DNA of 7,247 nt from Syntrophaceae bacterium (GCA_014874425.1 JACWAG010000291.1:1-7247); one strand, 5' to 3'; shown: positions 1-7,231, numbered from the stretch's first letter. The notes: generated by a model not told the origin, from the sequence alone. Numbers and translations are program-made.

Positions 1-360
1 CCTCTGGCCCCCGATCGTATCTACCGTGTTATCTCCGGGAAACACCCACCGGCCGACCACGCTGCGCCGGATCAGGAGAGGACGCCGAGTGCCACATGAT
101 CGGCAAGCAGAAGAACACAGCGATACGATGGGACAGTCGGGAGGCAGGTCGTACGGTACCAATCTTTCCTCCCATTGAGGCGGTGGACTAATTTGTCGCT
201 GCCTGTCCAAGCGCAAAGAGCAATTGTTTATAGGTATCAGCGCCGATCCTTGAGGACTGTCGGTGGACTTTCTTCGTTCTCCCCCATCTCTAAAACTTGT
301 CTGAGAAAATTGCGATAATAAAATCAGAACCACGAAGCTCTATTTGCGCTGGCGCCACTC

Positions 361-412
361 AATCGGACACTTCGATAGCTCTATAATAGTTGAATTTAGC
401 TGTCCTATCGAA
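361..412. repeat. Inverted repeat upstream of icmF
   Basis: TTCGATAG at 371-378 is matched by its perfect reverse complement CTATCGAA at 405-412, with a 26-base gap that contains TATAAT (382-387). Overlapping this, GGACA (365-369) pairs with TGTCC (401-405). The motifs AATCGGACA and GTCCTAT recur closer together at 554-562 and 566-572, just before the icmF start. This could be a paired operator for icmF, but 8- to 9-base repeats also occur by chance in 600 bases. Confidence 0.3.
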
Positions 413-589
413 TATCATGCGTTAAGACTCAAAGTGGCTTCCCTTAGTTACCGACAAAATGCGAATTGGAGGTTAGGGTGGCTCCAGTAAGCGTCCAATG
501 GACGCGACCAGCAAATCCAGCGGAAAATTCATATGGGAAAACAACTGGGAATAAATCGGACAGTAGTCCTATAACTATATCTTTCGGCC

Positions 590-593
590 GGAG
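590..593 (+). promoter_or_regulatory. Ribosome binding site of icmF
   Basis: GGAG lies six bases before the ATG at 600. It fixes the start of the mutase gene; the following residues lead directly into the B12-binding fold, as expected for a full-length IcmF. Confidence 0.6.
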
Positions 594-599
594 TTCAGC

Positions 600-3500
600 A
601 TGAATCCTTCTTCTGCGCCTTACCAGCCCAGGAATCATATTAGAGTAGTCACAGCGGCGTCGCTTTTCGATGGCCATGACGCTGCGATCAATATCATGCG
701 CCGCATTCTTCAGGCGTCCGGCGCTGAGGTAATCCACCTTGGACACAATCGATCAGTATCGGAGATTGTAACTGCGGCGGTTCAGGAGGATGTCCAGGCT
801 ATCGGTGTCAGCTCGTATCAGGGCGGGCACATGGAATTTTTCAAATATATCGTGGACCTTCTGCGAGAATTTGACTGTTCGGCTATTAAGATATTCGGTG
901 GAGGGGGCGGAGTAATAGTCCCGGAAGAAATAGCGGAACTCGAATCTTATGGTGTGACAAAGATCTTTAGTCCGGAAGACGGCCGTAAATATGGACTTCA
1001 GGGCATGATGAACCAGTTTGTGGAACAATCCGATTTTGCAGTCGGTGATAGCGACATGGATGGGGACCTGTCCCTGTTAAATCCAACTGACTGGAAGGCG
1101 ATAGCAAAACTGATTTCTACTGTTGAAGTCGCCAAAGAAGCTGGAAACGGCGGGTTGTCGGCTTTGAGGTCCCGACTCCAGGAAAAATTTTCTGACCGAA
1201 AAATCCCGGTGCTGGGAATAACCGGGACCGGCGGCGCTGGTAAGTCGTCGCTGACTGACGAAATAACACTTCGCTTCCTGTATGACCAACCTGACAAAAC
1301 GGTTGGCATAATATCCGTGGACCCGACCCGTAGAAAAACCGGTGGAGCTTTGTTGGGTGATCGCATCCGGATGAATTCCATTCATACGGACAGGGTTTAT
1401 TACCGATCCATGGCCACAAGGAGCCAGGGGATGGAAGTACCATTACATATGGAAGAATCCATCGAAGTTCTGAAGGCCGCTGGGTTTGATCTTATCATTG
1501 TAGAGACAGCGGGAATAGGGCAGGGTGACGCGGCTATAGTGCCCCTCGTGGATGTTTCACTGTACGTCATGACATCTGAATTCGGCGCGCAAAGCCAACT
1601 CGAAAAAATTGACATGCTCGATTTTGCGGACCTCATGGCCATCAACAAGTTTGACAGGCAGGGATCAGAAGACGCGTTGCACGATGTGAGAAAACAGGTT
1701 CAACGCAATCGGCTTCGTTTTGATGTCCCACTGGATGATCTCCCTGTGTATGGCACAATCGCTTCCCGGTTCAATGACGATGGGGTCACCTCGCTATATG
1801 TCGGGATCGTTGACTGCATAAACAAAAAGACGGGGGTGGAGTGGAAAACTTCCATGACTTGTCGGGCTGACAAGAAGCCGTCATCAAGGACGATCATTAT
1901 TCCAGCGGAGAGATCCGGGTATCTTTCCGAGATAGCGAATACCGTTAGAAGATATTTCGCGTGGGGGGCCGAACAGGAAGAATTGATAAGGCGACTGTGG
2001 CAGTTGGATGGCGTCGAGAAAGAATTCCGGATCGAGAAGTTGACGGACGAAGCAGAAGGGCTGTCCAAGATTAAGGAGCTTCAGGAGGAAATCGAGAAAA
2101 AGCTTGACCCTCGCGCCTTGAGGCTTGTTGGAGAGTGGGAAGACATAAAGGAAGCCTATTCTGGAGATGATTACGTCTTCACGGTCAGAAATAGGAAGTT
2201 GCCTGTCAAACTAAAGAGTCGCACGTTGAGTGGGACAATGCTGCCTCGAATTGCTCTTCCCAAATATGAAGATCCGGGGCAGTTGCTGAGATGGCGACTG
2301 AAAGAAAACCTCCCCGGTATGTTCCCATTTACCGCCGGTGTATTTCCTTTTAAACGCCAGGACGAAGATCCTACACGAATGTTCGCTGGAGAAGGAGACC
2401 CTTTCCGTACAAACAGGAGATTCAAGTACCTTTCAGCCAACAGTGTCGCAAAAAGACTTTCCACAGCTTTTGATTCGGTTACTCTCTATGGCCAGGATCC
2501 TGACGAACGTCCTGACATTTACGGCAAGATAGGGACATCAGGAGTGTCCATATGCACGCTCGACGATGTTAAGGTCCTTTATTCTGGTTTTGACCTTAGC
2601 GCTTCGAACACATCGGTTTCAATGACAATAAATGGCCCGGCGCCTATCATGCTAGCCATGTTTCTTAATGCGGCTATCGATCAAAAGCTCAAACAGATAA
2701 AGGAAGAAACCGGCGCCGATCCAATCCGAGAGGTCGTTTCCAGGGTAAAAGCCGAGGTCCTGAGCACCGTGAGAGGCACGGTACAGGCGGATATCCTCAA
2801 GGAAGACCAAGGCCAGAACAGTTGTATCTTTTCCACGGATTTTTCGTTGCGACTGATGGGGGACATCCAGGACTATTTCATAAGGAACAACGTCAGAAAC
2901 TTTTATTCTGTTTCGATTTCCGGGTACCACATCGCGGAAGCCGGAGCCAATCCCATAACTCAACTGGCGTTTACTCTAGCCAACGGTTTTACTTACGTCG
3001 AATACTATCTTTCACGAGGGATGAATATAGATGATTTTGCGCCTAATCTGAGTTTCTTTTTCTCGAACGGTCTGGAACCCGAATACAGCGTAATTGGTCG
3101 GGTAGCGCGCAGGATATGGGCGATTGCCATACGAGACAAGTACATGGGGAACGAACGTTCACAAAAACTGAAATACCATATTCAGACAAGCGGCCGGTCC
3201 CTCCATGCCCAAGAGATCCAGTTTAACGACATCCGGACGACCCTTCAGGCCCTAATAGCCATATATGACAATTGCAACTCGCTCCACACAAATTCCTATG
3301 ACGAGGCTATAACGACACCTAGCGAGGAATCGGTCCGTCGGGCGCTTGCGATCCAGATGATAATAAACAAAGAGTGGGGCATCTCTAGGGTAGATAACAT
3401 CAATCAGGGATCTTTCATCCTCGAGGAACTGACAGACCTTGTCGAAGAGGCCGTGTTGACGGAGTTTGACCGCCTTTCACAGCGGGGAGGCGTCCTGGGG

Positions 3501-3875
3501 GCAATGGAAACAGGGTATCAGAGGACGAAGATTCAGGATGAATCGCTCTATTACGAAACAATGAAGTCTACAGGGGCTTATCCCATTATTGGTGTAAACA
3601 CATTTCTTAATCCAGATACCAGTTATGTTGAACAATGCGGCATAGAACTGGCCAGAGGGACGGAAGACGAAAAACGGTCACAACTAACAAGATTGGCTGA
3701 ATTCAAGGAACGCAACAAGGATGTGTCTGGTCAGGTTATGGAAAGACTCCATCGAGTCGCCCAGTCCGAAGGCAATGTTTTCGAAGAACTCATGGAAACG
3801 GTCAGATCGTGTTCATTGGGCGAGATAACCCGGACCCTGTACAAGGCAGGGGGACAATATCGAAGGAATATGTGA
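600..3875 (+). CDS. icmF: Fused isobutyryl-CoA mutase IcmF (B12-binding / G-protein / mutase)
   Basis: Adenosylcobalamin-dependent cytoplasmic enzyme that interconverts isobutyryl-CoA and n-butyryl-CoA by a radical carbon-skeleton rearrangement. The 1091-residue protein has the IcmF domain order. Residues ~13-145 form the B12-binding domain with DGHDAA (His26 is the predicted lower cobalt ligand) and a glycine run at 100-104. Residues ~200-410 form the MeaB/ArgK-type GTPase chaperone: P-loop GTGGAGKS (209-216), TGGALLGDRIRM (247-258), ETAGIGQGD (302-310) and NKFD (349-352) for guanine recognition. A helical linker follows (~430-520), then the mutase barrel (~550-1085). By alignment from memory with methylmalonyl-CoA mutase, its substrate-binding Tyr and Arg are replaced by Phe595 and Gln739, the pattern of isobutyryl-CoA mutases; the conserved active-site His is His777 (SGYHIAEAG). 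No motif appears broken and length is normal for the family. It stands alone on its strand, with a convergent gene downstream. The family is known to show weaker activity on isovaleryl/pivalyl-CoA; the physiological role here is inferred. Confidence 0.95.
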   Translation: MNPSSAPYQPRNHIRVVTAASLFDGHDAAINIMRRILQASGAEVIHLGHNRSVSEIVTAAVQEDVQAIGVSSYQGGHMEFFKYIVDLLREFDCSAIKIFGGGGGVIVPEEIAELESYGVTKIFSPEDGRKYGLQGMMNQFVEQSDFAVGDSDMDGDLSLLNPTDWKAIAKLISTVEVAKEAGNGGLSALRSRLQEKFSDRKIPVLGITGTGGAGKSSLTDEITLRFLYDQPDKTVGIISVDPTRRKTGGALLGDRIRMNSIHTDRVYYRSMATRSQGMEVPLHMEESIEVLKAAGFDLIIVETAGIGQGDAAIVPLVDVSLYVMTSEFGAQSQLEKIDMLDFADLMAINKFDRQGSEDALHDVRKQVQRNRLRFDVPLDDLPVYGTIASRFNDDGVTSLYVGIVDCINKKTGVEWKTSMTCRADKKPSSRTIIIPAERSGYLSEIANTVRRYFAWGAEQEELIRRLWQLDGVEKEFRIEKLTDEAEGLSKIKELQEEIEKKLDPRALRLVGEWEDIKEAYSGDDYVFTVRNRKLPVKLKSRTLSGTMLPRIALPKYEDPGQLLRWRLKENLPGMFPFTAGVFPFKRQDEDPTRMFAGEGDPFRTNRRFKYLSANSVAKRLSTAFDSVTLYGQDPDERPDIYGKIGTSGVSICTLDDVKVLYSGFDLSASNTSVSMTINGPAPIMLAMFLNAAIDQKLKQIKEETGADPIREVVSRVKAEVLSTVRGTVQADILKEDQGQNSCIFSTDFSLRLMGDIQDYFIRNNVRNFYSVSISGYHIAEAGANPITQLAFTLANGFTYVEYYLSRGMNIDDFAPNLSFFFSNGLEPEYSVIGRVARRIWAIAIRDKYMGNERSQKLKYHIQTSGRSLHAQEIQFNDIRTTLQALIAIYDNCNSLHTNSYDEAITTPSEESVRRALAIQMIINKEWGISRVDNINQGSFILEELTDLVEEAVLTEFDRLSQRGGVLGAMETGYQRTKIQDESLYYETMKSTGAYPIIGVNTFLNPDTSYVEQCGIELARGTEDEKRSQLTRLAEFKERNKDVSGQVMERLHRVAQSEGNVFEELMETVRSCSLGEITRTLYKAGGQYRRNM

Positions 3876-3960
3876 AAAGCTGATAAAGGGGAGTAGTGGG
3901 GAAAATTGCGCTGATTCACGTTTCGATAAATAAGCATTAATCTACTTGATGGGAATGGCG
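3876..3960. other. Convergent intergenic gap, no clear terminator
   Basis: This 85-base gap separates the ends of two converging genes. I found no G+C-rich hairpin followed by a T run on either strand, so transcription may end by another mechanism or the two transcripts may overlap. Confidence 0.45.
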
Positions 3961-5295
3961 CTACATATCAGCGGAACTTGAGTTGTGATCGGATTCAGAC
4001 GGGATTCCAGGTTTGGTTATGACCACGGTTTTAGGTTCGGTGACTCGACCGGAAGGCTTATGCAATACACGAAGTCTGCACACACCGGGTGGCAGTGATA
4101 TGGTGCCATAGTAGGCCCCATTGTCGTCGGTGGTGATCTCGGAATAATCCTGCCATGGACTTTGTGAAACCTGAACTGTCAAAGTAGAATACGGAAGGTT
4201 GGGGAAGCCCCCAGTAAAAGTAACTGTGTCTCCCATAACCGAGGCCATCAATGTGCTTCGTTGTTCGAACCGATCCTCTGGAAGATCATATTTCCTATTC
4301 ACTTTCGAGAACAGGCTGTTCCGGATTTTACGGTTGTAGTGTTGGGTCGACGAATAATGATAGGGCGCTGAAAAGGGATTCCTGGCGTCAAGAAGCGCAT
4401 TCCAGTCAAAAGCCATACGTATGCCCGCAGTTACACCGTAGTTGCGTCCAAGACGACTATCTTCCCCCTGGTCTACAGTCATATTAAACATGCCGTCGCG
4501 TGAATTGACGGAAAGCGCTGTGCGGTACCCTGATATGTTCGAGTTACGACCAACGTATCGATGAGCGGAGGCGTCCAATCTTAGATCAAGCCACGATATT
4601 ATAGGTGGCAGCAAGAGGCTGATTCTCGCATCTCCACCCCCAGGAAGGCTCTCCTTTACCATAGAGACCCCATTATTTCTAATTTCTTCGCGGGTGTTAA
4701 TGGGAAAATAGGCGTTAGCAGACACGGTCAGGTCTGAGAAATGACCCGGCAGCGCTGAAAATTCTACGCCTACGCCAGCCTCGCGCAGATAATCACCGTC
4801 GAATCGTCTGGGACGGTTCCAATCGTAAAAAGTGTGGAAACCTATCATCATCTCGGATGTGATCAGTTGGCGTACACCGGCCCCTAATGAGTAACTCTCG
4901 TTGCGACCTGTCAGATTTATACGCGGAGTGAAAAATATAGTTTTGTCCGGCCATGCTTTGACAGGCACAAAACATTCCGTTTTAACTATTGGTAGGTTAG
5001 TCCATTTGTCAAATCCTCCGGAAAAGTCGAAGTTGTTCCTGAGTGGAGCGGGAAGGGCCATACGTAAACCATAATTAAAAGAATAGGGGAGATGGTGTTC
5101 AGTCTTATCGGGTTTGGTCCAACCCCTTTTCTGTTCGAACTGTTGAGCTATGGCCGGAAGCTCGACAGTCGAGGGGAATCGGTACTTGTCCACGATGCCT
5201 GAAGACCCCGCTGCAGCGTGACCAGACCATAGGGCCAGCGCCTGGTAAATATAAAAGGTTATTATTATAATATATTTTTTATGTGAGCTTTTCAT
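3961..5295 (-). CDS. Short intimin/invasin-like inverse autotransporter
   Basis: Predicted outer-membrane protein of 444 residues. Residues 1-~29 form a Sec signal peptide: MKSSHKK, a hydrophobic stretch (YIIIITFYIYQALALW), and an AAA cleavage region. After a short periplasmic segment (~30-68), residues ~70-345 resemble the inverse autotransporter beta-barrel of intimin and invasin: alternating hydrophobic strands, SLGAGVRQLI (136-145), GFHTFYDWN (152-160), GVGVEF...VSANAYFP (174-198), GGGDARISLLLPPIISWLDLRLDASAHRY (219-247; same layout as the intimin segment with GFDIRFNGYLP), and a final GVTAGIRMAFDW (287-298). In this family the barrel inserts into the outer membrane and the C-terminus is exported. 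Here the C-terminal part is one ~75-residue module (~353-428, with TTDDNGAYYGTISLPPG), resembling a carboxypeptidase-regulatory/Ig-like beta sandwich, then a Ser-rich tail. Most relatives carry several such domains. No LysM domain is visible. The ATG at 5295 is the only usable start, since no other start codon lies in frame before an upstream stop, but no Shine-Dalgarno sequence precedes it. Ligand unknown. Confidence 0.78.
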   Translation of the reverse strand: MKSSHKKYIIIITFYIYQALALWSGHAAAGSSGIVDKYRFPSTVELPAIAQQFEQKRGWTKPDKTEHHLPYSFNYGLRMALPAPLRNNFDFSGGFDKWTNLPIVKTECFVPVKAWPDKTIFFTPRINLTGRNESYSLGAGVRQLITSEMMIGFHTFYDWNRPRRFDGDYLREAGVGVEFSALPGHFSDLTVSANAYFPINTREEIRNNGVSMVKESLPGGGDARISLLLPPIISWLDLRLDASAHRYVGRNSNISGYRTALSVNSRDGMFNMTVDQGEDSRLGRNYGVTAGIRMAFDWNALLDARNPFSAPYHYSSTQHYNRKIRNSLFSKVNRKYDLPEDRFEQRSTLMASVMGDTVTFTGGFPNLPYSTLTVQVSQSPWQDYSEITTDDNGAYYGTISLPPGVCRLRVLHKPSGRVTEPKTVVITKPGIPSESDHNSSSADM

Positions 5296-5298
5296 TAT

Positions 5299-5314
5299 AA
5301 CAAACTGTTTTGTT
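5299..5314 (-). other. Small AT-rich hairpin before the autotransporter start
   Basis: AACAAA (5299-5304) and TTTGTT (5309-5314) can pair around a four-base loop and end three bases from the ATG at 5295. A TATAAT-like string overlaps the start codon on the minus strand. The stem is short and all but one pair A-T, so it would be weak. It is reported because the start lacks a ribosome binding site and this structure occupies its place. Confidence 0.25.
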
Positions 5315-5324
5315 TGATATATTA

Positions 5325-5353
5325 ACGCTAATAACTTTATAGGGTATTGTCAA
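5325..5353 (-). promoter_or_regulatory. Possible sigma-70 promoter for the inverse autotransporter
   Basis: On the minus strand a perfect -35 hexamer TTGACA (5353-5348) is followed after 17 bases by TAGCGT (5330-5325), which matches the -10 consensus only at the first, second and last positions. Start of transcription would fall near 5317, leaving a leader of about 20 bases. The -35 lies inside one copy of the direct repeat at 5344-5386. Confidence 0.35.
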
Positions 5354-5386
5354 GAAAAATGATGTAAAGTATTGTCGAGAAAAATG
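5344..5386. repeat. 18-bp direct repeat, 25-bp period, in divergent promoter region
   Basis: GTATTGTCAAGAAAAATG at 5344-5361 recurs as GTATTGTCGAGAAAAATG at 5369-5386, with a single mismatch (A to G). The 25-base period is about two and a half turns of DNA. Each copy contains a TTGACA-like hexamer on the minus strand (perfect in the first). It sits between the divergent autotransporter and oxidase genes. It may be a tandem operator, or a remnant of a mobile-element end with repeated terminal sequences; the sequence alone does not decide. Confidence 0.6.
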
Positions 5387-5399
5387 GTTGAAAATTGGT

Positions 5400-5404
5400 G
5401 GAGG
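5400..5404 (+). promoter_or_regulatory. Ribosome binding site of the interrupted oxidase
   Basis: GGAGG stands nine bases before the ATG at 5414 and decides that start over the in-frame TTG at 5372 and ATG at 5384, which have no such site and fall within the direct repeat. Confidence 0.55.
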
Positions 5405-5413
5405 GTTTCAGTC

Positions 5414-5725
5414 ATGACTGCAAATTTGGATGCGAGCGCTTTGCGGAAAAGCATCAAGGGTCAAATCTTGACGAGGTCGGACACCGACTTCGAGAAGGTT
5501 GCTCTCGATGTTTGGAACAAGTATGGAACCAGTAAACGCAGGCCTCAATTGATTGTTCGTGTGGTCGACGAACAGGACGTGGTCGAGGCGGTCAGGTTCG
5601 CAAAAGCCCGCAAACTGAAGGTCGTAGTGCGAGGCGGCGGGCGTAACTCCTCAGTTATGGGTGGCAAATTTGAGGGGAGGATATTTTTTTCTCGCGATTT
5701 ATGGAGAGATGGATTAGAGGATTGA
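5414..5725 (+). pseudogene. FAD-linked oxidase (FAD_binding_4, BBE-like), cut by IS66 insertion
   Basis: The first 76 codons (5414-5641) match the N-terminus of FAD-dependent oxidoreductases of the berberine-bridge/FAD_binding_4 type: IKGQILTRSDTDFEKVALDVWN (14-35), RPQLIVRVVDEQDVVEAVRFAKARKLKVVVRGGG (43-76). Intact relatives are usually about 450 residues, so most of the FAD fold and the whole substrate domain are absent. After RGGG the reading frame enters the left terminal repeat of the IS at 5643 and runs 27 codons of element sequence to TGA at 5723-5725, giving a predicted 103-residue dead product. Base 5642 is C, the first base of the interrupted codon, which fits the His (CAT/CAC) expected after RGGG; that His attaches FAD covalently in this family. 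The gene diverges from the autotransporter gene. Its original substrate cannot be told from the fragment. Confidence 0.82.
5643..5658. repeat. Left terminal inverted repeat of the IS66 element
   Basis: GTAACTCCTCAGTTAT matches the reverse complement of 7232-7247 at 14 of 16 positions (differences at positions 6 and 16). The repeat is itself nearly palindromic: GTAAC at its start faces GTTA near its end. Confidence 0.85.
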
Positions 5726-5764
5726 GCCAATTGATGGTCCTCAAATGGTGTGAGGTCTGTAACG

Positions 5765-7195
5765 ATGGCTCTAAACAACTGTCCTCTATGTTTGGACAAG
5801 CAGCGCCGAATAGATGAACTTGAAGACGAGGTCAAAAGTCTAAGGGCGGTTTTGGGTAGAGAACAGCGCAAGATGGAGGATGGTTTTTTTGGTTCATCTA
5901 CACCTTCATCAAAAAGACCTTTCAAAAAATCCACCGACAAAAAAGAGGAAAAGCCAAAGGGCGCTCGTCCTGGCCACAAGGGACATGGTCGGAATGGACA
6001 TGGAGATGGGGCGGAAGATCGTACGGAAGACATTTTCCCTGTGTCCGAAACATGCCCTGAATGCGGCAAGTTACTAATGAAGAAAGGAATAGAGCGCAGG
6101 AGCGTCGTGGACATTGCCTTGGTCAAACCGGAAAAGATTTCTTTCAATCTTCATAAGAGGTATTGTCCTGACTGTCGCAAGAGTTTTACTCCACAACCTC
6201 CGGGAGTCCTTCCCAAGAGTCTTTACGGGAATCGTCTTATTGCCAAAGCCGTTACCATGCACTATCTCCACGGTGTTCCAATTGAGCGGGTCTGCGAGAA
6301 TCTGGGGATAGGAAGTGGGAGTCTTGCGGGAATATTTCGACGTTGCTCTCATTTGTTCGCTGATGTGCCCCAGAAGTTAATTGAACAATACCGACAGTCT
6401 CCTGTAAAGCATGCCGACGAGACTACCTGGCGAACAAACGGGAAAAACGGTTACGTGTGGCTGTTTGCTACTGAAGACTTAAGCATCTTTCAATTTGGCA
6501 AGAATAGATCCGCTCAGATACCCTCGGCGGTTTTTGGCAAAGAGTCATTGAAGGGAACGCTGGTTGTGGATAGGTATAACGGATACAACAAGGTTCCCTG
6601 CTCAATTCAATACTGTTACGCACATTTACTCAGAGAGGTGGAAGACCTGGAAAAGGAGTTCCCTGATAATACGGAAGTTTCCACTTTTACCGCAGTAGTC
6701 ATTCCTTTGCTCAGTTCAGCTATCAAGTTACGCAAACAGCCGATAGAAGATGTGGAATTTTACGCTCAGGCCGCTCGCATCCGCTCTGAGATACAAGCTG
6801 TAATGGATCAACCGGCTCGTCATCTGGGTATCCGGCGCATACAAGACATCTTTCGAAAGAACAAAAATAGGCTCTACCATTGGTCTGAAGACAGAAGAGT
6901 TCCTGCAGAGAACAACTTGGCAGAACGTGATTTACGACCGTCAGTGATTGCGCGTAAAGTCAGCTTTGGCTCTGTGAGCGACGCCGGCGCTAACACGAGA
7001 AGCGTCCTCCAGACTACCTTTAGTACGCTCAAAAAACGAGGTTTGGATTCGGAACAACAGGCTGTAATAGCGCTGGACAACTTAGCTCGCGATCCAACAT
7101 TAGATGCATACTCTCTCTTGTTTCCAAACAGAATTAAAAATATCTCAGATGAGTCATATCCGCAAAGGCCCAGATCTAACCTCCAGGAACCTTGA
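5765..7195 (+). CDS. tnpC: IS66-family transposase
   Basis: DDE transposase of 476 residues that should catalyse movement of the surrounding element. It has an N-terminal CPLC (6-9) and a short coiled coil (~12-38), a basic Pro/Gly/His-rich stretch with ARPGHKGHGRNGHG (67-80), and a zinc ribbon with C97/C100 and C134/C137. The catalytic core follows, with the three predicted acidic residues D218 (KHADETTW), D269 (VVDRYNGY) and E387 (ENNLAERDLRP), and the IS66 block KVSFGSVSDAGANTRS (398-412). ATG 5765 is preferred over the in-frame GTG at 5750 because GAGG (5752-5755) lies nine bases before it. The stop is 37 bases inside the right repeat. No frameshift is seen. No TnpA- or TnpB-like gene lies in the element. 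Confidence 0.93.
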   Translation: MALNNCPLCLDKQRRIDELEDEVKSLRAVLGREQRKMEDGFFGSSTPSSKRPFKKSTDKKEEKPKGARPGHKGHGRNGHGDGAEDRTEDIFPVSETCPECGKLLMKKGIERRSVVDIALVKPEKISFNLHKRYCPDCRKSFTPQPPGVLPKSLYGNRLIAKAVTMHYLHGVPIERVCENLGIGSGSLAGIFRRCSHLFADVPQKLIEQYRQSPVKHADETTWRTNGKNGYVWLFATEDLSIFQFGKNRSAQIPSAVFGKESLKGTLVVDRYNGYNKVPCSIQYCYAHLLREVEDLEKEFPDNTEVSTFTAVVIPLLSSAIKLRKQPIEDVEFYAQAARIRSEIQAVMDQPARHLGIRRIQDIFRKNKNRLYHWSEDRRVPAENNLAERDLRPSVIARKVSFGSVSDAGANTRSVLQTTFSTLKKRGLDSEQQAVIALDNLARDPTLDAYSLLFPNRIKNISDESYPQRPRSNLQEP

Positions 7196-7231
7196 GATAT
7201 ACTCGTGACACCTGTTTGCTAAGAAACGCGA

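Larger units (their letters stand above)
1..599. other. Gene-poor region upstream of icmF
   Basis: No gene is supported here. The first ~190 bases are G+C-rich (roughly 60% by hand count), then composition falls below 50%. In the G+C-rich part all three plus-strand frames stay open from base 1, with stops at 97-99, 176-178 and 189-191. The third of these ends near the composition change (residues at its end read IFPPIEAVD), so it could be the 3' end of a gene or mobile-element remnant that starts outside the window; I do not recognise it. From ~200 to 589 the sequence is AT-richer and has short repeated and inverted motifs (around 361-412 and 554-572), which may be regulatory. I see no tRNA, no cobalamin riboswitch and no convincing sigma-70 promoter; a TATAAT at 382-387 lacks a good -35 partner. 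Confidence 0.5.

Noticed and set aside
14..129. 8-bp inverted repeat ATCGTATC (14-21) / GATACGAT (122-129)
   Set aside because: A single 8-mer pair 100 bases apart is close to chance expectation and has no supporting context.
320..420. Possible cobalamin riboswitch before a B12-dependent gene
   Set aside because: GGCGCCACTC at 351-360 superficially recalls the B12 box, but neither the box consensus nor the surrounding stems are present.
444..746. 100-codon minus-strand reading frame overlapping the icmF start
   Set aside because: Its Arg-rich composition looks like a frame shadow, it overlaps the well-supported icmF start by 147 bases, and it resembles no family I know.
5372..5413. Upstream TTG (5372) or ATG (5384) as start of the oxidase fragment
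   Set aside because: Both lie in or at the edge of the direct repeat without a ribosome site. ATG 5414 has GGAGG at good spacing, and family-like sequence begins soon after it.
5750..5764. GTG at 5750 as transposase start
   Set aside because: No Shine-Dalgarno sequence precedes it; the GAGG at 5752-5755 serves ATG 5765 instead.
5545..6147. 200-codon minus-strand reading frame across the IS left end
   Set aside because: It runs antisense to both the oxidase fragment and the transposase, is Ser/Pro-rich as expected of a shadow frame, and crosses the IS boundary.
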